NCBI GenBank assembly: GCA_003161515.1
Contig: PMOH01000163.1
Span: 4,390-10,479, forward strand
DNA length: 6,090 nt
From: Deltaproteobacteria bacterium
GTDB lineage: Bacteria > Desulfobacterota > Binatia > Binatales > Binataceae
Reading direction: 5' to 3'
The position numbers and the translations under genes are program-made. The notes under the pieces were generated by a model, which worked only from the letters and a program-made list of their open reading frames with translations, was not told the origin of the DNA and did not search any database. Position 1 is the first letter of the stretch, and each line of letters begins with the position of its first letter. Shown here piece after piece: positions 1-6,090 of this stretch.

Positions 1-1268
1 CGCGAGTCGTAACTCATCGAGTTCGATCGATCGATACATAGATAGACCGCGATCGGCTCACGCGACGGCGGCGGCGGCTGCGGCACGAACTTCACTGGCA
101 GCGATTTTTCCAGATCGCCGCCGGCCAGGCTCTCCTCGCGCAGCGTGTCGCCGGTCGCGACCAACCCGCCGCCGTAGTCGGCGACGTAGCGATTGAGCGC
201 GTGCTGCGCCGCGGGCGTAATCGATCCCGCGGGCACGTCGTCGAGGATCACGAGCTGGTACGGCAGATAGTCCACCGGATGTTCGCTCAGGCTGCGCGGC
301 GAAACGAAATCGATCTGGTACTTGCGCATCTTGAGCGCAGTGACGAGGCTTTCCGGCAGCGAAGTCGAGACAATCAGAATTTTTGGCGCTCCGGTCACTG
401 AAATCGCGGCCTCGACCCGCGGATTCAAGGCGACGCGCGGAGGCGCAATCGAAACTTCCGCGCTCATCAGGTACGCGCCCGCGCGATCGAGCCGATACGG
501 CAACTCGAAGCGGTTCAACCCCGGCTTCAGTGCGATCGATTCGCCGCCAACCGCAGTGTCGTCGCGATACAACTTGAGGGTCGCGGCAACCGGCGACTGC
601 GATTCGCTCTCAACGTCGATTCTGAAGGCAAACTGTTGATCCTCGCGGACCGCGTCCGGGGAATAGAAATTGGTGACCGCGACTCTTTCGGTAGCTGACG
701 GCGGCGGCGCGCTGGCGAAAATTCGCACGCCGTCCTCGAGCATCGCGGGAACCTCGGTCATCGCGGAATCTTCGGTCTCGTTGCCGTCGCTCAGCAGCAC
801 GATTCGCTTGTCGGCTTCCGGCGCGAACAGGCTTTCGGCCGCGGTCAACGCGCTGGCGATATTGGTGGCGCCGCCGTCGGCGCCGTCGCCGAAATGGCCA
901 AGCAGACGCGGATCGGTCAACGGCGCGAGCAGCCGCGCGTCGCGGCCGAAGCCGATAATCCCGAGCTGGTCGCTCGGCGCCATCGCGGTTTTCAATTGCT
1001 CGATCTGGCCGCGCATCCAATCCTGCTGATCGGGCGACACCGAGTGCGACTCATCCATCACCGCGACGACCGCGACGCTTTGCGCGGCGATGCGTCCGGG
1101 AATGCGCAGACCCGCGAGCATCGCGACCAACGCCACGACGCACAGCGCGCGCAGGATCGCGGACGCAGCGCCTGCCATCCGCAGTCCGCTACGCATCGCG
1201 AGGATTCCCGGCGTCGCGGCTAGCGGCACGAGGATTAGCAGCCACAGGAGATGCGGCCGATCAAACAT
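1..1268 (-). CDS. Membrane-anchored tandem VWA protein with GATase-like domain (3' end cut by window)
   Basis: The reading frame is open from ATG at 1268 to the window edge, giving 422 residues without the C-terminus. Two hydrophobic segments (about residues 7-25 and 36-56) start the protein. A first VWA domain follows, with the full metal-binding MIDAS set: DESHS at 72-76 (DxSxS), T135 in GGATN and D161 in LLSDGNE. Residues about 195-295 look like a beta-sandwich, and 296-374 like a GATase-type alpha/beta fold (ILIVS, LVILDD, GGGLVATGD) with no catalytic Cys in the usual elbow. A second VWA begins near 406, with DRSNS at 413-417, and is cut off. This order is known from large uncharacterised VWA/GATase-like membrane proteins beside MoxR genes. 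The likely role, by family, is a membrane partner of the MoxR ATPase; the ligand is unknown. The start is supported by GGGGGA six bases upstream and by an 8-base overlap with the end of the BatA-like gene, so the two are probably translationally coupled. Full-length relatives usually extend several hundred residues further. Confidence 0.88.
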   Translation of the reverse strand, partial: MFDRPHLLWLLILVPLAATPGILAMRSGLRMAGAASAILRALCVVALVAMLAGLRIPGRIAAQSVAVVAVMDESHSVSPDQQDWMRGQIEQLKTAMAPSDQLGIIGFGRDARLLAPLTDPRLLGHFGDGADGGATNIASALTAAESLFAPEADKRIVLLSDGNETEDSAMTEVPAMLEDGVRIFASAPPPSATERVAVTNFYSPDAVREDQQFAFRIDVESESQSPVAATLKLYRDDTAVGGESIALKPGLNRFELPYRLDRAGAYLMSAEVSIAPPRVALNPRVEAAISVTGAPKILIVSTSLPESLVTALKMRKYQIDFVSPRSLSEHPVDYLPYQLVILDDVPAGSITPAAQHALNRYVADYGGGLVATGDTLREESLAGGDLEKSLPVKFVPQPPPPSREPIAVYLCIDRSNSMSYDS

Positions 1269-3132
1269 GGCGCATCCCCCAGCGGCCGGCGTGCCCAATC
1301 AGCATCGCGGATTCAATCATGAGCGCGAGCAGCGCTATAGCGATCAGGATGAAAACCAGCGGCTGCACTTGCCTTGCCGACTGCAGGCTCGCGAGCGCCG
1401 CGGCTTTTCCAACGGGCGCGCTCGCTTCGGCCTGCGGTTTTGCGCCGAGGTCTGACTCGGTCGCGTCGTAATAGTTAGCGAGCACCTGCGTGGTCACGCC
1501 GCCCGACTCGACGGTGTAGCGCCCAGCCTGCAGCGGACGGATTCGCACGCGGCCCCATTTGTCAGCGCTAACTGTGCGCACGCTGGCGTCGGGCTGGGTG
1601 ACCAGCGCGGTTCCAGTCGCAGGCACACTCACGTCGGCGCCAGTGGGTACGATCAGAATGTCGCGCGGCGCGGTGAGTTGCCTCATCAGATCGACGGTCA
1701 ACACCAACGCGTCGAGATGATCTGGAGCGAGCAGCAGATGATCGCGCACGTCGAATGCGAGCACGCCGACCGGGCCGCCCGCATTGCGTCCAACCGCGGC
1801 AATCGGAATCGACGAACGGCCCGGTCCGGTTGCGCTCGCGATCAGATCCATCCATTCAGGAATCGCGACGACGCGCGTCGCGCCCAGCGCCAGCGAATTT
1901 AGCGCGGTCGATTCGCCGCCAGCGTCACCGCGAATGTCGGCGCTCGCGATCGTTCCATCGACGGCGATTCCGATTCCGTTCTTCGCGACCTGCGGCGGAT
2001 ATATAAGGAGCGTTGACTCTGCTTTGACTGCAGGGACATAGCAGTCGTGCATCACGACCATCTCGAACGGCTTCGCATCCGGACCGGATGGCGCGACGTA
2101 CTTCGCGGGATCGGCGGTCTCGATCTGAAAATTAGCGTTGACCGCGAGCAGCACGCGCGCGAGATCGTCGCGCACACTGGCGTCGGGCGAGAGTACCAGC
2201 AGGCGCGCCGCGGTATCGGAAGGCGCGTACGCATAGCGGCTATTGTCGGCGTCGATCGCATCGGAAGTCAGGATTCTTGCGTGCAGCAGACCGCCGGTCT
2301 TGATCGGTCCGAACGAAGCCACCACCTGTTCGCGCGGCGCGAGCATCATCGTCTGATGAAACTCCTCGACGTCGCCGAGATCGATCGCCAGTTCCGCCGG
2401 ATGAGGCCGCGCGGAGAAGTTGCGAATGATGGCGCGGCCGCGGGTCGAGCCCGGGATACCGGGATCGAGCGACACGATCGCCACGTTCGAGTCATCGGAG
2501 CCGACCTGGTGAAAATTTACGCGCGACATCGAGCCAACGTCGGCCAGAATCGCGGGCGCGGGCGGCCGGTCGGCGAACAAATCGATTTCCGACGCGCCAT
2601 GCGCACGAATCAGCGCCGCTCTCAGAGCCGCCGTCCGAGCGGGCACCGCCATCGGAACCAGATCAGCGAGCGTCCGGCGAAGTTCGGCCAGGTTCGCCGT
2701 CTGTGAATGCCGCACCTGCGCCTCGAGTGCGTATGCGATCACGCTGAACTCGTCGCCCACCGGCGCTTGATTGATTATTTCCAGCGCAGCGCGACGCGCC
2801 TCATCGATTCGCGTGCTCGAGCCGTCGTGCGCGCTCATCCCGGCACCGAGATCGAACACCAGCGCATGGCTGCGGCCCTGACCGACCGACGGCGGCCGCA
2901 TTACGTACAGCCCCGCGATCGCGAAGGTCAGCGCGGTCAGCGTCAGCATTTCGAGCCAGAACAGCGGGTCGATCCGCACGTGGCGGACGCTCGCAACCGG
3001 CGCGGCCGCTTCGTCAAACAGCATCAGGCTCGAAACTTCGATCGTCGGGCGCGAGCGCGATCGCAGATAGATCAGCACCAACAGCGCGAGGCTGAGTCCG
3101 TATATAAAGTTCTGCGGATTCAGGAGGCCCAT
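1261..3132 (-). CDS. BatA-like membrane protein with degenerate VWA domain
   Basis: A 623-residue protein. Residues 1-80 match the BatA aerotolerance-regulator N-terminal region: NPQNFIYGL, a first membrane helix (about 10-23), a basic RSRSRP loop, then a second helix (58-78). A VWA-like domain follows (about 88-210), but the MIDAS DxSxS is replaced by DLGAG at 94-98; T167 and D188 (LFADR) remain near the other two metal positions. Residues about 215-305 resemble a beta-sandwich, 308-400 a GATase-like alpha/beta fold (LLVLS, MVVMHD), and 490-550 a carboxypeptidase-regulatory-like sandwich. The sequence ANYYDATESDL (552-562) matches the 'ESD' element that, as I recall, precedes the last helix in this family; that helix is about 590-612. 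The likely topology places the bulk in the periplasm. I chose ATG 3132 because the BatA-type N-terminus starts exactly there, two bases after the DUF58 stop; the frame stays open to 3249, but those 39 codons lie inside DUF58 and read as basic non-family sequence. Only a weak ribosome site (GTGAGA) precedes it. The molecular role is inferred from the family. Confidence 0.87.
   Translation of the reverse strand: MGLLNPQNFIYGLSLALLVLIYLRSRSRPTIEVSSLMLFDEAAAPVASVRHVRIDPLFWLEMLTLTALTFAIAGLYVMRPPSVGQGRSHALVFDLGAGMSAHDGSSTRIDEARRAALEIINQAPVGDEFSVIAYALEAQVRHSQTANLAELRRTLADLVPMAVPARTAALRAALIRAHGASEIDLFADRPPAPAILADVGSMSRVNFHQVGSDDSNVAIVSLDPGIPGSTRGRAIIRNFSARPHPAELAIDLGDVEEFHQTMMLAPREQVVASFGPIKTGGLLHARILTSDAIDADNSRYAYAPSDTAARLLVLSPDASVRDDLARVLLAVNANFQIETADPAKYVAPSGPDAKPFEMVVMHDCYVPAVKAESTLLIYPPQVAKNGIGIAVDGTIASADIRGDAGGESTALNSLALGATRVVAIPEWMDLIASATGPGRSSIPIAAVGRNAGGPVGVLAFDVRDHLLLAPDHLDALVLTVDLMRQLTAPRDILIVPTGADVSVPATGTALVTQPDASVRTVSADKWGRVRIRPLQAGRYTVESGGVTTQVLANYYDATESDLGAKPQAEASAPVGKAAALASLQSARQVQPLVFILIAIALLALMIESAMLIGHAGRWGMRHV
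1275..1280 (-). promoter_or_regulatory. Shine-Dalgarno-like site for the tandem VWA gene
   Basis: GGGGGA on the minus strand ends six bases before the ATG at 1268 and lies inside the last codons of the BatA-like gene. It supports this start and re-initiation or coupled translation across the 8-base overlap. The purine run could also simply reflect coding constraints (it encodes part of RWGM). Confidence 0.5.
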
Positions 3133-3134
3133 GG

Positions 3135-4040
3135 CTATCTCACGATTCCGAGCAGCGGCAGTTCGCGTTCCATAAAGCTTTCCAGGCTGCCGGCGCCGAA
3201 CGCTTGCGCATAAGCAATCGCGTGCGTCGTACAGATCTGACGGATGCACGCGACGATCATTTCAATCTTGCGGCGGATCGCGGCGACCGTCGCGGGGCCC
3301 AGTACGGTCTCGCGAACTTCACCGGTCTCGGCGTCGCGAATTCGATAAAGTCCTGGCGGATACGACGCGATGCTCTCCTGCTCGCCCATCACGTGGATAA
3401 CTTTTACGTCGTGACGCGCCGCGACCAGCCGCTTAAGCGCGTCTTCGAGATCGCCTTCGTTCACCAGAAAATCCGAGATGACGACGACCGTACCCGCCGG
3501 CCGGCGTTGCAGCAGCAATTCATCGACCGCCGCGCCCAGCCGGGTCTCGCCGCCCGCCCTCACCGAGGTGACGAACGGTTTGAAGTTGAGATACGACTCG
3601 CGGCGGCGATGGAACGGCGTCGCTTCGAGCTTCATCGACCCGCGATGCATCGCGAACGCGCCGATTCGCACCGCGTCATTGTCGGCCATCCCGATGTACG
3701 CGAGCGACGCGCCTATAGCCAGCGCGAGTCCGAGCTTGTCGTCGCGCTCGGGCAATCCCATCGACGCGCTCGCATCGATCAGCGAGGTGACCTCGACCTG
3801 GCGATCGGCGCGGTAGGTCCGCAGCATCAACTCGTCGAGCCGCGCGAACGCGTTCCAGTCGAGGAAGCGCAAATCGTCGCCGGGCGCGTACTCCTTGAAA
3901 TTTTCGGGTTCGATTCCGAGTCCCTGGATACGACCGAGTGCGCGCTGGCCTGCGCGAACCGTGCGGGCGCGCTTGATGCCGAGCACCAGCCTGTCGAGCT
4001 TGCGCAAATATTCGGGCTCGAAAGCGCGTGCCTCGAGCAT
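3135..4040 (-). CDS. DUF58 family protein (cytosolic VWA-type MoxR partner)
   Basis: A 301-residue protein, normal for the short, soluble form of DUF58; no membrane helix is visible. The family hallmark is clear: GIEPENFKEYAPGDD (42-56) then DWN at 61-63, corresponding to the usual 'E.REY.PGDD.R.IDWN' block. A VWA-like fold follows with a complete MIDAS: DASAS at 89-93, T166 in GGETRL and D190 in VVISDF, so metal-dependent ligand binding is plausible. The C-terminus has the typical His-containing helix (THAIAYAQ) and ends in LPLLGIVR. DUF58 proteins are almost always encoded directly downstream of a MoxR ATPase and are thought to work with it; their biochemical activity is not established. 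The gene starts 10 bases after the moxR stop, with a good ribosome site, and is followed after 2 bases by the BatA-like gene. Nothing looks damaged. Confidence 0.95.
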   Translation of the reverse strand: MLEARAFEPEYLRKLDRLVLGIKRARTVRAGQRALGRIQGLGIEPENFKEYAPGDDLRFLDWNAFARLDELMLRTYRADRQVEVTSLIDASASMGLPERDDKLGLALAIGASLAYIGMADNDAVRIGAFAMHRGSMKLEATPFHRRRESYLNFKPFVTSVRAGGETRLGAAVDELLLQRRPAGTVVVISDFLVNEGDLEDALKRLVAARHDVKVIHVMGEQESIASYPPGLYRIRDAETGEVRETVLGPATVAAIRRKIEMIVACIRQICTTHAIAYAQAFGAGSLESFMERELPLLGIVR

Positions 4041-4046
4041 CTTCGA

Positions 4047-4052
4047 CCGCCT
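4047..4052 (-). promoter_or_regulatory. Shine-Dalgarno site for the DUF58 gene
   Basis: AGGCGG on the minus strand differs from AGGAGG at one base and ends six bases before the DUF58 ATG at 4040. It overlaps the TAG stop of moxR (4053-4051). This is the best ribosome-binding site in the window and fixes the DUF58 start. Confidence 0.65.
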
Positions 4053-5091
4053 ATACTTTCACGGCGCGAACCGACTTGATGACGCGCTCGACAATGTGCG
4101 CGGCGTCGATTCCGTCGGATAGCGCGGCGTAGTTGAGCATTATGCGATGAGCCAGCGCGGGGACCGCGACGTGCTCGATATCTTCGCGCGCGATATTGGC
4201 GCGCCCGTCGAGGAGCGCGCGGACCTTGGCGCCGAGGATCAGCGCCTGCGCGCCGCGCGGACTCGAGCCGAACATGACGTAGCGATTGACCATCTCGTCG
4301 TGCACGCTCTTCGCCTCGTCAGTCACGAACCGCGAATTCTGCGGCTGCGTCGCGCGCACCAGCCGCGCTGCGTAAATCTCCATCGCGGGCGCCGCCATCA
4401 CTTCGCGCACCAATCTTTTCAGCGCCTCGATTCGATCGGGCGCTTCAATTGCGTGGAAAATCGGCTCGATGCCCGCATCCTCAGGTCCGGTCGTCGACGA
4501 GATAATTCGCGTGAGCTCAGTTTCGTCGGGATAGTTCAGCCGCACTTTGAACAGAAAGCGATCGAGTTGCGCCTCCGGCAGCGGATAGGTGCCCTCCATC
4601 TCGATCGGATTCAGCGTCGCCATCACGAAGTACGGCGGCTTGAGTTTGTAGGTGGTGCCCGACACCGTCACCTGCAACTCGGCCATCGCTTCGAGCAGCG
4701 CGGATTGCGTCTTCGGCGTCGCACGATTGATTTCGTCGCCGAGCAGGATATGGCAGAACGCCGGCCCCGGCTGAAATGTGAACTCGCGGCGGCCGTCCTC
4801 GCCCGACAAAATCACGCGCGTGCCGGTGATGTCGGCCGGCATCAGATCGACGGTGAACTGAATTCGGTTGAAGCTCAGATTGAGCGCGAGTCCCAACGTC
4901 TTGACCAGCGTAGTTTTGCCGGTGCCGGGAACGCCTTCGATCAGCACGTGACCGCCGGCGAACAGCGCCGACAACAATTCCTCGACCGCCTGCTCGTGAC
5001 CGATTATCAGCTTGTGAATCTCGGCCTGGATACGCCGAAACGTCCGGGCGAAATCCGCCACCGTCGGCGTTTCCGCCTGTACGTCATTCAT
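4051..5091 (-). CDS. MoxR family AAA+ ATPase
   Basis: A 346-residue protein of typical MoxR length. ATP-hydrolysis motifs appear in order: IIGHEQAVEELL (29-40), Walker A GVPGTGKT (53-60), Walker B ILLGDEINR (115-123, with D119 and E120), sensor 1 ATLNP (158-162), the arginine-finger region LPEAQLDRF (171-179, R178) and sensor 2 SPRGAQAL (277-284, R279). The C-terminal part is the all-helical lid, with EDIEHVAVPALAHRI. All catalytic residues are present, so an active hexameric ATPase is expected in the cytosol. Known family members act as chaperone-like factors for VWA-containing or metal-dependent partners; the DUF58 gene directly downstream is the usual companion. Together with the DUF58 and BatA-like genes it looks like the MoxR-proper (MRP) subfamily, though subfamily assignment needs a tree. 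The ATG overlaps the upstream stop as ATGA (5091-5088) and has only a weak GGGTG upstream, so translation is probably coupled to the preceding gene. Confidence 0.96.
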   Translation of the reverse strand: MNDVQAETPTVADFARTFRRIQAEIHKLIIGHEQAVEELLSALFAGGHVLIEGVPGTGKTTLVKTLGLALNLSFNRIQFTVDLMPADITGTRVILSGEDGRREFTFQPGPAFCHILLGDEINRATPKTQSALLEAMAELQVTVSGTTYKLKPPYFVMATLNPIEMEGTYPLPEAQLDRFLFKVRLNYPDETELTRIISSTTGPEDAGIEPIFHAIEAPDRIEALKRLVREVMAAPAMEIYAARLVRATQPQNSRFVTDEAKSVHDEMVNRYVMFGSSPRGAQALILGAKVRALLDGRANIAREDIEHVAVPALAHRIMLNYAALSDGIDAAHIVERVIKSVRAVKV

Positions 5092-6090
5092 CGTTCGAAC
5101 ACCCGTTTGATTGTAGCTCGATCGTCGGCCGGCACCGCGGCGCGCGCCACCGGCTCGTCCGGCTCCTGGTTCAGGCTTAGCGGCGTGCGCACTTTCGGCG
5201 GGACGTAGGCGTGACCGGCGCCCTTCGCGCCGTGGTCGACCGGCCGCGCTTCGATTGCGATCTCGAATCCCTCGCTGCCGAGCTTCGAGGTCGCCGGCGC
5301 ACCGAACAGGCTGTCGGGATCGGCGCCGATTCCATGCGCCTCGCCACCGTTGCTGCTGTTCTCGCCGCTCTGCTGGATGCTGCGATCACTGGCGCTGTCG
5401 TCCTTGTTGGGGTTGTCCTTGCCGGCATCGGATTCGACGCCCGCTTCACCGGTGCCGCCGGGCGACGGCTGCGAATTGGGCTGACGCGAATCGTCTTCGC
5501 GCGGCAGATCGATCTCGCCCGACTTTGGCTGATCCTGTTTGAATTGTCCCGCGACCTCGCCGTGGCGATTTTTCCGCGCGTCAGGGGCGCGACGAATTTC
5601 ATTTTGATCCTGATCGCGTCCCGAATCGGCCAATCGCAGGTTGAGCCGCTGCTTCGAGGCCGCTTGTTGTCCCGTCAGTTTGTTCTGTAGATTCCCGGCC
5701 ATGTCGCGCGCGCGATTCATCAGTGAGTTGAGCGAATTGCCATTCTCGTCGCGGCCGCCGGCGCCCTCGCGCGCAAGCTTTTCCTCGAGCCGGCGCATCG
5801 TGGCGGCGTCGGCTGTGACCTGCATCCCCGATTCGTCGCCCGGATCGGCGGGCCGCAAATGCAGGTCGTCGAGATCGACGGTCAGGTCGTCATCCCCGCT
5901 GCCCGGTATGATTTGCGGTGCGCGTTTGATTTTTGAAATCGGAAAGGCGAGCGCCGCGAGCACAAGTGCTGCCGCCAGCGGATAAATCCCGCGCGACACG
6001 CGCCGCCGCTCGATCTTCGAGGCCGCGTATTCGTCATCGTGCCCGAGCGTATCTTCAACCAGGTACGCCCACAGCGATCCGCGAGTCTCG
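5088..6090 (-). CDS. Unrecognised single-pass membrane protein with acidic low-complexity linker (5' end cut by window)
   Basis: I do not recognise this protein. The frame is open from the window edge (first full codon at 6089) to TGA at 5090-5088, showing 333 residues. Residues 1-30 are charged and end in ERRR; 34-52 form one membrane helix (GIYPLAAALVLAALAFPIS), so the positive-inside rule puts the C-terminal part outside the cytoplasm. Residues 95-155 look helical (MRRLEEKL, NRARDMAGNLQNKL). Residues 156-262 are a disordered-looking, D/N/Q/S/G/K-rich linker. The last 60 residues look ordered (FEIAIEARPVDHG, YVPPKVRTPL, VPADDRATIKRVFER). The ending vaguely recalls 'VP.xxR..V.RYF' tails in proteins beside MoxR genes, a weak memory-based resemblance. 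A GTG at 5999 (residue 31) could start it, but the 30 codons upstream have the same G/C-rich third positions and no stop, so I take the true start to lie outside the window. The ATGA overlap with moxR implies a shared function. Confidence 0.82.
   Translation of the reverse strand, partial: ETRGSLWAYLVEDTLGHDDEYAASKIERRRVSRGIYPLAAALVLAALAFPISKIKRAPQIIPGSGDDDLTVDLDDLHLRPADPGDESGMQVTADAATMRRLEEKLAREGAGGRDENGNSLNSLMNRARDMAGNLQNKLTGQQAASKQRLNLRLADSGRDQDQNEIRRAPDARKNRHGEVAGQFKQDQPKSGEIDLPREDDSRQPNSQPSPGGTGEAGVESDAGKDNPNKDDSASDRSIQQSGENSSNGGEAHGIGADPDSLFGAPATSKLGSEGFEIAIEARPVDHGAKGAGHAYVPPKVRTPLSLNQEPDEPVARAAVPADDRATIKRVFER

Noticed and set aside
24..35. Tandem CGAT x3 (CGATCGATCGAT), a possible microsatellite or binding site
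   Set aside because: Too short to be meaningful, and explained by the codons for IDRS in the second MIDAS. CGATCG is also common elsewhere in the window, as expected from frequent ATC/GAT/CGC/TCG codons.
610..1020. A 136-codon minus-strand frame inside the last gene
   Set aside because: Out-of-frame shadow: its product is strongly Arg-rich, whereas the overlapping frame carries intact MIDAS motifs and runs unbroken over 1268 bases.
2917..3064. Two GCGATCGC octamers (near 2917 and 3057), like the cyanobacterial HIP1 repeat
   Set aside because: Only two copies noticed, both within coding sequence in a GC-rich background; nothing else here suggests a cyanobacterium. A genome-wide octamer count would be needed to revive the idea.
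2047..3213. Two consecutive plus-strand frames (2047-2706 and 2707-3213) that look like adjoining genes
   Set aside because: Both are antisense to the BatA-like gene, lack ribosome sites and encode Arg-rich sequence. The end-to-start contact is simply one open frame interrupted by a stop with an ATG next to it.
3133..3249. N-terminal extension of the BatA-like gene to a start at 3249
   Set aside because: The 39 extra codons overlap the DUF58 coding end and give Arg/Cys-rich sequence unlike the BatA N-terminus, which starts cleanly with MGLLNPQNF at 3132.
3204..4079. A 291-codon open frame on the plus strand covering the DUF58 gene
   Set aside because: Antisense shadow of a gene with clear DUF58 motifs; the predicted product is Arg/Asp/His-rich without recognisable features.
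4147..5208. A 353-codon open frame on the plus strand covering moxR
   Set aside because: It lies wholly antisense to moxR and the end of the head gene. Its product is Arg/His/Leu-rich with no domain signal, as expected when the reverse frame of a strongly G/C-third-position gene lacks stops. The minus-strand product has every AAA+ motif in order.
5240..5620. Low-complexity stretch of the head gene as a possible frameshifted or decayed region
   Set aside because: The frame stays open, the composition is consistently acidic/polar with G/C-rich third positions, and an ordered C-terminus follows in the same frame, so it reads as a genuine linker.

Overview
The window is a GC-rich stretch (roughly 60-65% by eye, strong G/C preference at third codon positions) in which every supported gene lies on the minus strand, so the operon reads from right (6090) to left (1). 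There is essentially no non-coding DNA: the largest gap between genes is 10 bases. No tRNA, rRNA, CRISPR array, insertion sequence, promoter or terminator could be supported; the transcript must begin beyond position 6090 and end beyond position 1. Nothing fixes the taxon. Codon use (GCG, CGC, TCG, ATC) and the Bat/MoxR-type gene set fit a high-GC, probably Gram-negative soil or sediment bacterium (Acidobacteriota, Binatota and old-Deltaproteobacteria-like lineages are candidates), but that is inference.

Layout in transcription order: (1) 6090-5088, the C-terminal part of a protein I do not recognise, with one membrane segment, a helical stretch, a long acidic/polar low-complexity linker and a short ordered C-terminus; (2) 5091-4051, a MoxR-family AAA+ ATPase with all catalytic motifs intact; (3) 4040-3135, a soluble DUF58 protein carrying a von Willebrand factor A (VWA) domain with an intact MIDAS; (4) 3132-1261, a BatA-like inner-membrane protein whose VWA domain has lost the MIDAS serines; (5) 1268-1, the N-terminal 422 residues of a second membrane VWA protein with an intact first MIDAS, a GATase-like alpha/beta domain, and a second VWA MIDAS starting just before the window ends. 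Junctions are ATGA overlap, +10, +2 and an 8-base overlap, which indicates one translationally coupled operon.

The genes make sense as one machine. MoxR AAA+ ATPases are typically encoded beside VWA proteins and are thought to act as chaperones that remodel or insert cofactors into partner proteins. Here the cytosolic pair MoxR + DUF58 sits beside two membrane-anchored VWA proteins, the layout known from Bat (Bacteroides aerotolerance) type loci, although no BatB/C/D/E protein is recognisable in this window. The more unusual parts are the unrecognised membrane protein at the head, the degenerate MIDAS in the BatA-like protein, and the apparent shared domain order of the two membrane VWA proteins. 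The system type is known; its exact substrate cannot be read from the sequence.
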